Source: Cinnamomum chago
Lineage: Eukaryota > Streptophyta > Magnoliopsida > Laurales > Lauraceae
Direction of reading: 5' to 3'
Length of the DNA: 64,000 bases
Assembly (NCBI GenBank): GCA_038049695.1
Contig: CP142451.1
Location: 69,146,001-69,210,000 of the forward strand
Part shown: positions 54,055-64,000 of the stretch, piece after piece
How the letters are laid out: every line of letters starts with the position of its first letter
Position numbering within the stretch: position 1 is the first letter of the stretch
Notes under the pieces: model-generated
The model's input: the letters and a program-made list of their open reading frames with translations, nothing else
The model's database searches: none
Told to the model about the DNA's origin: nothing
Position numbers and translations under genes: made by a program

Positions 54055-54710
54055 GATGCCAAACGGGGCCTAGCTAGAAGAGTCAAGACAACCCAAGCCT
54101 GAAAAGCTAATACATGGATTGGAATTCTACATTTGGTTAACTTCCAAAGGTCAATAGCTGATGGAACTACTTCAAAGGGTCAAACACATGTTCAAAAGAC
54201 AAAATCCGAAGTCTCAGGGCAAGTAAAGATCATTTGAGCTCAACTTCAAGTACAAATTAGTTGAAGTCAGTCCAAGTCATACTGGTCGAACATGGCAAGT
54301 AAAGACTCAATTTGACTAACCTTCATGGGTCAAATAGAGATGGAATCTTTCTAAAAAACCAAAGCTAAGTTCTAGAAACATGATTCAAAGTTTCAGAACA
54401 AACAAAGGCTATTTAGATCCAAATACAAGCAAAATAGTCTTGAAATAGCTCAATACAGAGGTGGCCGAACATGGGAGATGGGACCCACTTTTGACCAACT
54501 TTCAAAAGTCAAATGACGGTGAGAACTTCCTTGAAGCTTTAGAATAAGTTCCAAAGGGGTTTCCTACGGTTTTAAATCAATTGAATACCATTTGGATCGG
54601 AACCTAACCGAAAGTAGTTCAAGTTAGAACTGAATGGACATGAAGGGTTGGGACCCATTTTGACCAACTTCCATATGTAAAATGAAGAAAAAATCTTCTA
54701 AAATCCCAAG

Positions 54711-54990
54711 AGTATGTGTGTGGGGTGGGTGGGGTTGGGAGGGGAAGAGGAAGAAAGAGGGTGGTTGGGTGGAGTGAGGGTGAGAGAGAGGAAATTAGGG
54801 GGTCGGTTTTCCGTGAAAATGGACTTCTCATACCCCCCATAGGAAGTCTATTTCCATGGTTAGAAAGGAAAAAGCTGACGTGGCGAAAAAGCATTTCCAC
54901 GGAAAACTGCCGCACCAAACACATGAAAAAGAAGTTTTCCGCAGAAAACTACAACCTTTTCCGCGGAAATGGGCTACACAAACATGCCCT
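54711..54990. mobile_element. Possible 280-bp MITE
   Basis: A block unlike its surroundings interrupts the repeat. It begins AGTATGTGTGTGG and ends ACAAACATGCCCT, which are weakly complementary ends, and AAG flanks both sides. It contains several CCGCGGAAA/TTTCCGCGG-type phrases. Without a clean terminal repeat the call is tentative. Confidence 0.35.
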
Positions 54991-55509
54991 AAGTCTTTCT
55001 CAAATTTTCAAAGCAATTGGAGACCATCTGAACTTAAATCTAACTCAAAACAGTCTAAAACAAAATTGTTGAGACTGAAGTTCACATTTGACCAGTTTTC
55101 AGAGGCCAAAGGATGGTGGAGTCTTCATAAAAGTCCAAAGATAAGTCCTACAAGAATTTCCCAAGTTTTCAAGACAATTGAAGGTCATTTAGACCCAAAA
55201 TCCATGCACTGACCTCCTATGTCCGGCAAGTTCCCGTTTGGCCGGACATGGGCATACAGTCAGTTGTTTCTCTCTTGTTTCAAATTCAAACTATTTGGAA
55301 CTGCTCCATCTACATCCTCAACCTATTAAAACCTCTCTTTGGTGACCATTCAAGCACCAAGCACAACTACAACCCCTTAAAGCACTTAAGCCTCTTTAAA
55401 CTTAAAGAATTCTCAAAAACCTTTTCTCCAACCCATAAGTACTTCCAAAAAGGCGAAGTTCATCCCAACTCTGCAAAAACACTTCCTTAGCCTTCGGAAC
55501 TAGCTCTTT

Positions 55510-55613
55510 AACCTCTGAAGTGTTCTTCCAGAGGAAGAAACAAAGTGTTTATGGTCTTACCAACCTCTGAAGTGTTCTTACAGAGGAAGAAACTAAGTGT
55601 TCATGGTCTTACC
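55510..55613. repeat. 52-bp tandem duplication
   Basis: AACCTCTGAAGTGTTCTT, then CCAGAGGAAGAAACAAAGTG and ATGGTCTTACC, occurs twice in tandem with four differences. It lies inside the LTR-like repeat. Confidence 0.85.
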
Positions 55614-56267
55614 GAACCCTTTCCGGCCCAGATTTGTGAGTACTTCACAATTATTTTCTTTGATTTTCTCACTTAAAAGGGTATGAGTGTCCTGTCTTTC
55701 AAAGTATTATTGTGCATAGTATTCATTCTGGCTATCCACTCTATTGGATTGTACAAAAATAGTCTTTGAAAAATAAGTGATGAATTTCAAAGATCACTAT
55801 TTTAGTCCAAATCAGACTCCATCCACCAAACCACTTAGTAAAATCGTCCCAAATCAGTAGTAGAGGAGTATAGAGCAGCCAAGTCTGGGAGTAAAAAGAA
55901 GAGAAGAAGAGGAAAAATATACAAATAGGGAGCCATGTCTGATCAGTGCCTATTTGGCCGGACATGGGATCATAGAACCTATAGTTTGCAGCTTTTCATG
56001 TTCTGTGTTCAATTTTATGTACTTTGTTCAATTTGAAACCATGTAAGGCCTGCGGAGGAAATGTTAAAAATAAAATTTTAAACAACTTGCATCCACGAGG
56101 CCGAAGCATGAACCCATGTAAATATAAATCTGAGAATGAATGAAAACATTCTTTTGTGTATTAGTTCTTTCTCATATTTTTGATACTTGATTGTTGTGAA
56201 TTCAACACATTATTTCACAATTTTCGCACTACAAGTTCCTAGTACTCCACGGCATAGTGGTGTGACA

Positions 56268-56749
56268 GAGAAAATAAACCACACTATTCTTGAGATGATG
56301 AGAGTGATAGCTACCCACACAGTTTTCGGGTGAACCCATTCTAACCATCGGTTACCTACTTAACAAATCTCCTTCAATTTATTTGGATTTTGATCTTTTG
56401 GAGAAGATACAGATAGGTAAAGATGCTTCATATTCTCATTTGAAGGTATTTGAGTGCAGGGCTTTTGCACATGTACCAATGGAGTAGCAATCAAAACTTG
56501 ATGATAAGACGATACTTTGCATCTTTCTTGGCTATGGTAGAGGAGTTTGGCCACAGGTTATGGGATATAGAGAAGAGAAATATTATTAGAAGTAGGGATG
56601 TGGTTTTTCAAGAGGATCAGTTATTTGAAGATGTTGAGAAGAATGATAACTCTAAGGAAGTAGTTGATGGAGTGATTGATCTCACACATATTCCTTCTTT
56701 AGTACAGACTATAGGTGGAGAAGGTAAGCATGATGATTCATATCGTAAT
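56268..56749 (+). pseudogene. Copia C2 integrase end and linker
   Basis: The first codons read EKINHTILEMMR, which is the sequence right after the integrase catalytic E. SPSIYLDFDLLEKIQIGKDA and YSHLKVFECRAFAHVP follow, then, after a stop near 56487 and a frameshift near 56540, FGHRLWDIEKRNIIRSRDVV and FQEDQLFEDVEK. These are the standard landmarks between copia integrase and reverse transcriptase. It is interrupted at 56749 by LTR B. Confidence 0.8.
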
Positions 56750-57379
56750 TATCACGCCCCCAAACCAGAACCTCGGGGGCGCGAATGGGATTAAGCATAA
56801 ATATATTTTTCTCCCAAGATCCGCGTGTGTGAAGACAATACATTTTGAATATTTCGCGGAAGCTTTCGTGGCGTTGCAACCCGGAGTCCGTGGCCATCGG
56901 ATTCCGCGTCGCACTCAACTTTTAGCATATAGCTATTATATCAAGAATCATATCAGACTGGGGTAAACCATCACAATAAAGTACAGGGCTGACAGTAACA
57001 GGATATTACATTCCCATATATGTTCCAGTTACAATTATCAATGTACATTAATTAAGAATCCCAAGAAAAAAGGCTAATAAAAGCCATACAACAATAAGCT
57101 ATTAACCACTACCCCAAATATGACGTAGCTCCGATGTCAAGCTCAATGTCTACATGACATAGTCGACAGAACAACCTGCAAAACATGGCTCCACAACCAG
57201 CAAAAGCACTCATCTCGGGACGAAGAATTCTGAACCTGAGTACCAAAAGTAGTGGGTCAGACACGACGGTCTGGCAGGTGGATGAAAAGATAACAAATAT
57301 ACTGAAGAATAAAACATAAGATAAATCATGCTATTCGATCCAATGCTACATATAATTAATCGGGTGCAAAATAATGGAT

Positions 57380-57960
57380 CTCGGACAAAACATGTATTCG
57401 TTTCAAACGTGGGAAAAACATGAAGATCTAATAAAATGTCTGTTCATTTACATCATCCATAAAGGCATAGATATTTGACAATCGGGTGTTCGTCTAAAAC
57501 ATGTGTAAATATAGTGGTTTGACAAAACAAACGTTCATTTGAGACTTAAGTAAAAACATAAGTATACAACAAACCGAGTATTCATTTAAAGCATGTGTAA
57601 CCAAAGAAATCTGACAAAACTAATGTTCATTTAAACATATTTCAAAGCATGGGTATTCAACAAATCGGGTATCATTTAAAAAGATGTATAAACATAGGAA
57701 TCTGGCAAAATACGTGTCATTTAAAACATATTTCAAAGCATGGATATTTAACAATTCGGGTATTCATTTAAAACATGTGTAAACCTAGGGATCTGACAAA
57801 CCAAATGTCATTTAAACCAAAGCACGGATATTTAACAATTCGGGTATTCATTTAAAACAGGTGTAATCATATAAATCTAGCAAAATCGTTTGAAACATAT
57901 GTAAAAGCATGGGTATTCACCCAACCGACATTCATTTAAAACATGTGCGTGTACAAAAAA
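57380..57960 (-). repeat. Degenerate tandem repeats inside LTR B
   Basis: This is the same family as in LTR A, read on the other strand: CAATTCGGGTATTCATTTAA, then CATGTGTAAACCTAGGGATC and TGACAAA, recur about every 80-95 bp. Confidence 0.7.
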
Positions 57961-58916
57961 CATAAAACAATATAATAATAACAACTGAATTCACCTTGGA
58001 GAATATTAACACTTGTTTAAATAATAACTTTCATAAAGGAAATGAATCATTTATCGGAAACAAATAAGCAATATAAAACATGTCGGGTATCCAAGGAAAC
58101 GGGAACTGGCAAGATGGCAACCACACGAAGCTAAGTCCTCTATCACTAAGGTGATAGAGCAGTAACTAGGCACTGATCTCAGTCACTCGAGGTGAGGAGA
58201 AACAGTGGATCTCATATAAATACATATACATATACAATACTATACATGACCACGGTAGCGAGCCGAGCATCGGGGACCACAGTAGCAATCTGCGGCATCG
58301 GGACAAGACCACGGTAATGACTGGGTAGCGGGATCCAAACTGCAGCTGGCGGGACAAGAGGGGGATCTCCAAGTCGGTGGATTAGACCAACAGGGTTATC
58401 CAAGCTTAGTGGTGCCGACTCATAGGTCAAATACAGTCGAGACATATGCAAATAAATCAAGTACAAGTATATAAACAAATGGGCAAGACGGGGGTGCTCA
58501 AGGGCACACTATCATATCAAGTGGTGCAATGCACTTCCGGTCAAGTAACCATTTCAAGTGTACATCAATACTTTCGGGAAAACAAAGGCATGTAGTATAA
58601 ATCTCGGGATCGATAAAGTACCATAAACAATCGAAATTTTGGGTAAAGCATCGGTTCAAGATTTATTTGAAATGAATAGGGATCCCGTATGTCAATCTAT
58701 TAATAATTTGGTACTCTTGAGTTTAGGGACATTCCGGGCTCCTTATACACTTTGAAATTTCAAAACTTCGAATGACATCCTTGTGATATGGTTTCTTTCT
58801 CGGATGGCCTCATGCAATGCCTAGTGCATTTCCTTCGATTGACAAAGCTCAGCGCTAGAACGAACCGGAGAGTTCGTTCGAGCGAGGAGCTCTCCGAAAC
58901 CTGGGAAATTTCGGTC

Positions 58917-59212
58917 ACCTGGCGGTTAGCCGCCGCTGGGATGGGCGGCTAGCCGCTGGCTGACTGCGCCTGGGCTGCAAAATTGCTGCTCACTGGAAAG
59001 CTAACCGCCAAGGTGCGGTTAGCTGGCGGTTAGCCGCCGATGGGTTCGACGGTTAGCCGCTGGCTAACCGTGGAGCTGACCGAGTTTTCAGGTGGAGAAG
59101 TGTGCTCTCTGGAAAAGCAACCGTGACATTACGGCTAGCTGGCGGTTAGCTGCCAGTCACCAGGCGGCTAGCCACCGGGTGACCGCAGGCTGACCGCCAG
59201 GTGCGGGAATCA
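58917..59212. repeat. GC-rich palindromic repeat cluster in LTR B
   Basis: About ten copies of GGCGGTTAGCCGCC, GGCGGCTAGCCGC or GCTAACCGC lie in 300 bases, many of them short inverted repeats able to form hairpins. The cluster sits between the tandem-repeat part and the promoter part of the LTR. It has no coding value. Confidence 0.75.
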
Positions 59213-60001
59213 CCCACTGTGTTTAGATTTGAGCCCTTCCTCCTCCCCAAAACCATTCTCCCCACTTCCACTTAGTCCCTGCAATATAACTGAGCTAGGA
59301 GCTCCTCCAATGCATCTATTTATACTTCCCCAAAACTCCAATATGTGTTCATTCATCACCTTCACTCTTCCACATCAAGTCCAATACAAGGGAAGGAGGA
59401 AGGAAACCATTTCACAAACATTCATTTAGGATATAACCACAAGACAATAAATGCTAAACCAACATGTTTACAAAACATTAAATGACTTAGCCAATATGCA
59501 TTCAAGCATTCATTTCAAAATAAATGCAAGCCAATAAACATAAATATGAATGGAAAAACCAACCCCATTCATTATAAAACCATATGAGCAAACTTTGACC
59601 AAATGAAATGCATAATTTCCAAGAGATTTAACAAGAGAGCAAGACCCATTAATATGCATTTTTGAGATCAATAGAAATATGGCAAGAAGCATATGTGAAA
59701 ACATATATCAAATTATCAAGAACAAGTAATAAAACTTAGGATTTTCTCATAAAACTTTGATAACATTCCAACCATCCATTCATCCACTTGCCTTGGGTTC
59801 CCATTAGCTAAACCAAGCCTCTAATCACCTCTCAAGCTCAAGATCAACAATCTCTACAAAACCCCCAAAACAAACCCTAAAATGGGTTAAACAAAGGAAG
59901 ACAAGGAATGGGCTCAAACCCAACTAGAAAATAGAACCTAAGGGAAAGCCATTGCACATCAAAAGAAAATGAGAAAGAGTCCTTACCTCTAGAGTCATGA
60001 A

Positions 60002-60133
60002 TCAACAAGAAGAAGCTTGCAATAGGGGCTGCCCACCTTGGTTTCCCATGAAAATGATGTCAAACAAGAGAGGAGGTGAAGGGGAAGAAGTTGCCGGAGT
60101 TCCATCGTCGGATTGGTGGCTTGGAGGCTCCAT
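60002..60133 (-). CDS. Short leader ORF in LTR B (43 codons)
   Basis: The ATG at 60133 lies about 110 bases downstream of the TATA-like element on the minus strand. It starts MEPPSHQSDDGTPATSSPSP and ends QPLLQASSC before a TGA. LTR C encodes the same 43-codon frame with several substitutions and no stop. In LTR B the frame is open further upstream (to 60295). Whether it is translated is unknown; it would act as a small leader ORF ahead of gag. Confidence 0.4.
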   Translation of the reverse strand: MEPPSHQSDDGTPATSSPSPPLLFDIIFMGNQGGQPLLQASSC

Positions 60134-60757
60134 TAGAGCAAGAGAAATGGAAGAAAAGAAGAAGAATGGCTGCTGGTACTGTAGCTGGGGAGTTGCAGTC
60201 GATGGAGTAAATGAGGGAGAAAGAGAGGGTAGAGACATCTTATAATGGGTGGGTGTGGGCCCCACCACACTTAAAACTTGCCAAGGGTAAAACATCTATT
60301 TGTGGGCCTCGGATGCGATTGACGAAGAAGAGAAAAATGCTTTTCATAAAATCTAGTTTTCAAAAAGTATAATTTTGGCATGGTTCTGAGATCTCGAAAT
60401 TTGGGTCCAGATTCAATGTGAAAAGACCGATTTTGCCCTCCGGGCTGGAAAAACTGATTTTCGGAGCTTCGAATGGGTACGGAGTGAACACGAAAGTTGT
60501 AGAGGTTAACGAAATAAGTCAAATGAGGCTAAAACAAGAATTATCAGGAATTCGAATAATCTCCCAATCTCGTGCAAGGTCACTAAAAGAACCCCTAAAG
60601 GGTCCCACTAATCACAAAGGCACTCAAAATTCCCCAAAACTAAAGAAAAATCATTCTAGCTCACAAACTCAACCCAACAAATACTAATCCCACTAAAAGA
60701 AACTAATCCACAAATAAAACAACACTAAACCAGGAAATTAGGGGTCGGGTTCTCACA

Positions 60758-61290
60758 GTAATGGGACACATGGGTTGCCTAGTGAAGCAGAGGAGCAGTG
60801 TCCTCAATTAGAAACCATAGAACCTCAAGTTAAGAGGTCTACTTGAGAGCATCAACCATCAATAAATTATCTGGCATTTGATTATATTTTTCTTACTGAT
60901 GAAGGGAAGACGGAAAGCTTCCAAAAAGCAAAGACTCATGAAGATAATGATAGCTAGATGACGGTCACGCAAGATGATATGAATTCTTTGAAGAAGAACC
61001 ACACTTATAAGTTGATACAACTTCTAAAAGGCATAAAAGTCTTGAAGAACGGATGGGTGTTCCAATTAAAGAAAGTTGACACTGGAAAATTGGTGGAGCA
61101 CAAAGCACAGGCTTACACAGATGAAAGAAATAGACTTCGATGAGATCTTCTCTCTAGTTGTGACGTGTAGTCTTAGGTCTAGCGGCCAACATTGACCTTG
61201 AGCTTGAATAGATGAATGTAAAGACTGCATTTCTTCATTGTTATTTGAATGAAGAGACCTTCTGTTTCGCCCAAAAAGGGATTGAAAAAG
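60758..61290 (+). pseudogene. Copia C2 reverse transcriptase start
   Basis: After LTR B the copia frame resumes with sequence ending FDYIFLTDEGKTESFQKAK. Reverse transcriptase follows: DDMNSLKKNHTYKLIQLLKG and LKNGWVFQLKKVDTGKLVEH. Later, DFDEIF-like and DVKTAFLH-like segments appear in broken frames (61120-61250). Stops near 60844 and 60957 and several shifts disable it. Similarity is lost by about 61290, before the catalytic YxDD box. Confidence 0.8.
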
Positions 61291-61972
61291 GGGGAATAGA
61301 GAAACGAAGGCTCTAGTGTTGATACTTCTTTTATTCCATCATTTGAACATTACAGAAAGATGTAAGGACGGCTCTCGCGAATGTTTGCTCGCTCCAGGGG
61401 AGTCATCCCCACTTTTATTTATATGGGTTCTTCGTTGCTTCACCTTCTAAGTGCAGGTTGTTTATAATTTTTTATACAACCCCCTCATCAGGCTTAGGAG
61501 ATCAAAAGAAAGGAGATATAATTGAAGGGAGATAGAGAGAGTCTGTTGTTTCCAAGAGTTCGTTGGAGACGAAATTGGAGACGTTTGCCATTTAACTTCT
61601 TTGGGCAGTCTTTGTGGTTCATCACCATTATTTAGGAAAAAGGATTAAATAGAGAAGTCTGCTTCAAAATAGCATAGACAATCCTTGTCCTTCCTCCATG
61701 GTGAGAAGAACAATGGCTGCCTTTCGGAAGGTGATGCCCGGGTCCAAAGAGAAGCCGACACTACTGCCTGAGTATCACCTTTTTTATGAAGGAGTTGAGA
61801 GTCTTGAAAATGGCAGTGTCTCGGCTTTCTTGTGCTTGAATTCGGGGTTTTTTGGCCGGGGTCTTCACGCTCTACCAAGTCTTCCTTTTATATCTTTTGG
61901 AGGAGCTATAACTGTTGGAGATCACGGAGGTCGTTTCAAAACAGTCTTCAGTGGGAGATGTTGCAGGTTCAG
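61291..61972. other. Spacer, possibly part of a minus-strand LTR
   Basis: No gene is recognised. The minus strand has CCATATAAATAAAAG (near 61412-61426) and, about 80 bases downstream, GGAATAAAAG (near 61330), which together look like an LTR promoter and polyadenylation signal. The remainder, with a plus-strand open frame at 61698-62027, matches nothing I know. Confidence 0.4.
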
Positions 61973-62915
61973 TGTGAGAACTCGACCCCTAATTTCCTGG
62001 ATTAGTGTTGTTTTATTTGTGGATTAGTTTTTTTTAGTGGGATTAGTGTTTCTTGGGTTGAGTTTGTGAGCTAGAATGGTTTTTCACTAATTCTGGGGAG
62101 TTTTGAGTGCCTTTGTGATTAGTGGGACCCTTTGGGGGTTCTTTTAGTGACTTTGCACGTGATTGAGAGATTATTCGAAATTTCTGATAATTCTTGTTTT
62201 AACCTCGTTTGACTTAGTTTGTTAATCTCTACAACTTTCGTGTTCACTCCATACCCATTCGAAGCTCTGAAAATCAGTTTTTCAAGCCCTAGGGGCAAAA
62301 TCAGTCTTTTCACATTGAATCCGGACCCAAATTTCGAGATCCCAGAACCATGCCAAATTATACTTTTTGAAAACTAGATTTTATGATAAACATATTTCCC
62401 TTCTGCGTCAATCGCACCCGAAGCCCAGAAATCGATGTTTTAACCCTTGAAATCCCAAATTTTCCATTATTTTGACCCCTTTGACCAAAAAGTTGACTTT
62501 TTCTGTGGACCCCGAAAGTATGTCAATATTGACCTTGTTGGAAACATAATCTTATGCTGGACACTTTTCATGTTTTAAGTTTCTTGATCCGAGGCCGGGA
62601 AAGCCCTCTAATTTCCATTGCAAGTTCTACTTAGTGTGGACCCCACCTCCACTTATTATATAACACCACCCTCTCTTTCTCCCTCATTTTTCCACTCTCC
62701 ATTGACTGCAACTCTCTAGCTACAATACCAGCAGCCATCCTTCTTCTTTTTCTTCCATTTCTCTTGCTCTAATGGAGCCTCCAAGCCACCAATCCGACGA
62801 GGGAACTCGGGCAGCTTCTTCCCCTTCACCTCCTCTCTCGTTTGACCTCATTTTCGTGGGAAACCAAGGTGGGCAGCCCCTATTTCAAGATTCTTCTTGT
62901 TGATTGATGACCCTA
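61973..62915 (+). mobile_element. LTR C, 5' part
   Basis: It starts TGTGAGAACTCGACCCC and matches the first part of LTR B inverted, so LTR B and LTR C stand head to head 1.2 kb apart. It retains about 200 bp (62400-62620) that LTR B lacks. TTATATAAC near 62657 is the TATA box. At 62916 another LTR begins, so LTR C is truncated or interrupted. TTCAG (61968-61972) would be its target duplication. Confidence 0.85.
62772..62903 (+). CDS. Short leader ORF in LTR C (43 codons)
   Basis: The ATG lies about 110 bases downstream of the TATA box. It starts MEPPSHQSDEGTRAASSPSP and ends QPLFQDSSC before a TGA. It has the same length and no indel compared with LTR B's copy. No known domain. Translation is not shown; it is listed because both copies keep the frame. 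Confidence 0.4.
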   Translation: MEPPSHQSDEGTRAASSPSPPLSFDLIFVGNQGGQPLFQDSSC

Positions 62916-64000
62916 TGTAAGACCCCGACCCGAGCGAACCCGATTAGTGCTAATTAAGTTGCGTGTTAGTGCTAAGCTTGATTAGTGATTTCTGGTTAAG
63001 TTGGGTTTGGATTAGCTTTGATTATGGTTTCGGGCTAATTCGATTGTCTTGATTTGCTTTGGTAGCTTGTGGGGCCCTTTGGGGGTTCCCTTTTCGGCTT
63101 TGTATTTTCTCGAGGAATTTCCCGATTTATTGTGGATTATGTTTTTGGCCCGTTGCATGCATCTTGTAGATCTCAACAACTCTCATGTTAATCCCGTATT
63201 CATTCGAGATCCCGAAACCCGATTTTCATAGCCTAAAGGGCAAAACAGTCATTGCACACCAAGTCTGTACCCAAAACTCGATATCCCTGAAACCCGCGAA
63301 ACATGTACTTTTTGGAAACTAGATATTTCGACGATCATTTCTTCCTTCTTCGTCGAACCCATCCGAGGTCCCGAAGTAGATGATTTCAGCTAATATAGTT
63401 CCTTAAGTTGTGGGACCCAAGCTCCCTTTGTTAACAAAAGAGAACCCATCTCTTCTTTCTCATTCACTCTCCATTCTTGTTCCAGCACAACTGAGCCTAG
63501 GGTTTGCTCTTGTGCTTTTCTTCTTCTTCTTCTTGTTTCTTCATCCCCAAGCCACACCTAGGGCTCATCAATCAAACATTGGAGATCACCAATCACTCCC
63601 TCATCTCTCAAGCTTTCCATTGGTACCATTTGTGAGGAGAACCCTCCATTCCAAGACCTTCATTGAGCTTACCATTGCCATTAGAGGACCTTCAAGGTAA
63701 GTGATCATTCTCATCTTCTAGATTTGTTGTCTCCTAGGCCATGAGGTACTACATTTGCATTATTGTTGGTTTGTTCATTGTCATTCCTTGTGTAACCCAT
63801 TTTAGGGTTGTTTTTGGGATTTTTGATTTGTAGCTTGGCTTTGAGCAATAGAGGTGATAAAAGGCTTGATTTCAACTAGCTTGGACTAGAGGCAAGTGAA
63901 TGTTTGGATGTTTTTAAGTTTGAAATGGGTTGGTGAAGTATTTATGGATTTTCCATACTTTCATTTAATGAGGTTTGTTTGAAATAAATGCTCATAATGT
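62916..64000 (+). mobile_element. LTR D, 5' part, runs off the window
   Basis: It begins TGTAAGACCCCGACCCG, a start typical of Tekay/Del-type LTRs. It shares the layout of LTR C (TTTTTGGAAACTAGAT, CAAAACAGTCATTGCACA) but is well diverged, so it is a related family inserted into LTR C. CCCTA (62911-62915) is the expected target duplication. The rest of the LTR and any internal region lie to the right. Confidence 0.75.

Larger units (their letters stand above)
30308..54070 (+). mobile_element. PIF/Harbinger element, degenerate, with nested insertions
   Basis: The ends carry the same 16 bases in inverted orientation: GGCCCCGTTTGGCATC at 30308-30323 and its complement at 54055-54070. Between them lie the two genes expected of a Harbinger element, a Myb-like protein and a DDE transposase, on the plus strand (50.7-53.1 kb). 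Removing the nested hAT element (30421-33339) and gypsy T2 (34211-47875) leaves about 7.2 kb. The 3-bp flanks are TGA on the left and TAG on the right, not the clean TWA duplication expected, so the assignment of the left end to this element is inference. Confidence 0.6.
54071..56267 (+). mobile_element. LTR-like repeat ending TGTGACA against copia C2
   Basis: This is non-coding sequence with loose repeats of about 180 bp (GACCAACTTTCAAAAGTCAA and relatives at 54130-55160) and the phrase GGCCGGACATGGG at 55237 and 55959, with a shorter form near 54464. It ends TAGTGGTGTGACA at 56267; the next base starts an in-frame copia integrase segment. A GTGTGACA end suggests the 3' end of a gypsy-type LTR in plus orientation. 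Its left part is cut by the Harbinger element and is not traced with confidence. Confidence 0.45.
56750..60757 (-). mobile_element. Solo LTR B, 4.0 kb
   Basis: On the minus strand it begins TGTGAGAACCCGACCCC (60757) and ends GGGGGCGTGATA (56750; the last G of TGACA is changed to A). It is flanked by GTAAT on both sides (56745-56749 and 60758-60762). No element genes are inside, so it is a solo LTR. The 3' 2.1 kb matches LTR A inverted; the first 0.8 kb matches LTR C inverted, apart from about 200 bp missing here. The promoter region is near 60240 (CCATTATAAG on the minus strand). The ends and size resemble Tekay/Del gypsy LTRs; this is inference. Confidence 0.92.
56268..61290 (+). mobile_element. 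Ty1/copia fragment C2, interrupted by LTR B
   Basis: Copia coding sequence appears in two blocks, 56268-56749 (end of integrase) and 60758 to about 61290 (start of reverse transcriptase), separated by the 4.0-kb solo LTR B. Both blocks are on the plus strand and would be adjacent in the same polyprotein, so LTR B inserted into an existing copia element. The left side is bounded by another LTR-like sequence, and the right side fades out at about 61290. C2 is a different family from C1, judging by the integrase sequence. Confidence 0.8.

Noticed and set aside
61698-62027. 109-codon open frame
   Set aside because: It runs into the start of LTR C and matches no family I know; chance frame.

Overview
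The window is plant nuclear DNA made almost entirely of transposable elements nested inside one another. I found no host gene, rRNA or tRNA that I can support. The plant assignment rests on the element types: Ty3/gypsy elements with Tat-lineage gag, protease, reverse transcriptase and a second RNase H; Ty1/copia elements with an initiator-tRNA primer site; a PIF/Harbinger transposase with its Myb-like partner; and a plant-type hAT transposase. Species cannot be told.

Left block (1-27.7 kb). A hAT transposase pseudogene (24386-26482, minus) has lost its 3' end to a Ty1/copia element (C1, minus). C1's 5' LTR is itself split into 23367-24385, 19781-20449 and 6011-6021. The splitting insertions are a 2.9-kb LTR-like unit (20450-23361, duplication TTGGG) and a 13.8-kb Tat-type gypsy element T1 (about 6022-19780, minus). 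T1 carries a further LTR-type insertion (from 9171 to about 11.9 kb). C1's coding region is cut at 2386/2387 by a long LTR (LTR A) that runs off the left edge.

Middle block (28.2-54.1 kb). A 640-bp foldback MITE (28175-28814) is followed by what I read as one degenerate PIF/Harbinger element with 16-bp inverted ends at 30308 and 54070. It has been invaded by a 2.9-kb non-autonomous hAT element (30421-33339, 8-bp duplication GTTGGCAT) and by a second Tat element T2 (34211-47875, duplication GAGAC). T2's gag is split by a solo LTR (43687-45902, duplication AAAGT). The Harbinger Myb-like and transposase genes survive as pseudogenes at 50.7-53.1 kb.

Right block (54.1-64 kb). An LTR-like repeat ends at 56267 against a second, plus-strand copia fragment (C2). 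C2 is split by a 4.0-kb solo LTR (LTR B, 56750-60757, duplication GTAAT) that is an inverted relative of LTR A. A third copy starts at 61973 (LTR C) and is cut at 62916 by the start of another related LTR (LTR D), which runs off the right edge.

The most interesting content is in T1 and T2. Besides gag-pol on the minus strand, each carries a gene on the opposite strand between the 3' LTR and the end of pol. Both copies start with the same residues (MGIYSHW), keep two short introns at matching positions, and end in a coiled coil and a low-complexity tail. Between this gene and pol each element has its own unrelated minisatellite. All coding regions carry stops or frameshifts, so nothing here looks autonomous now.
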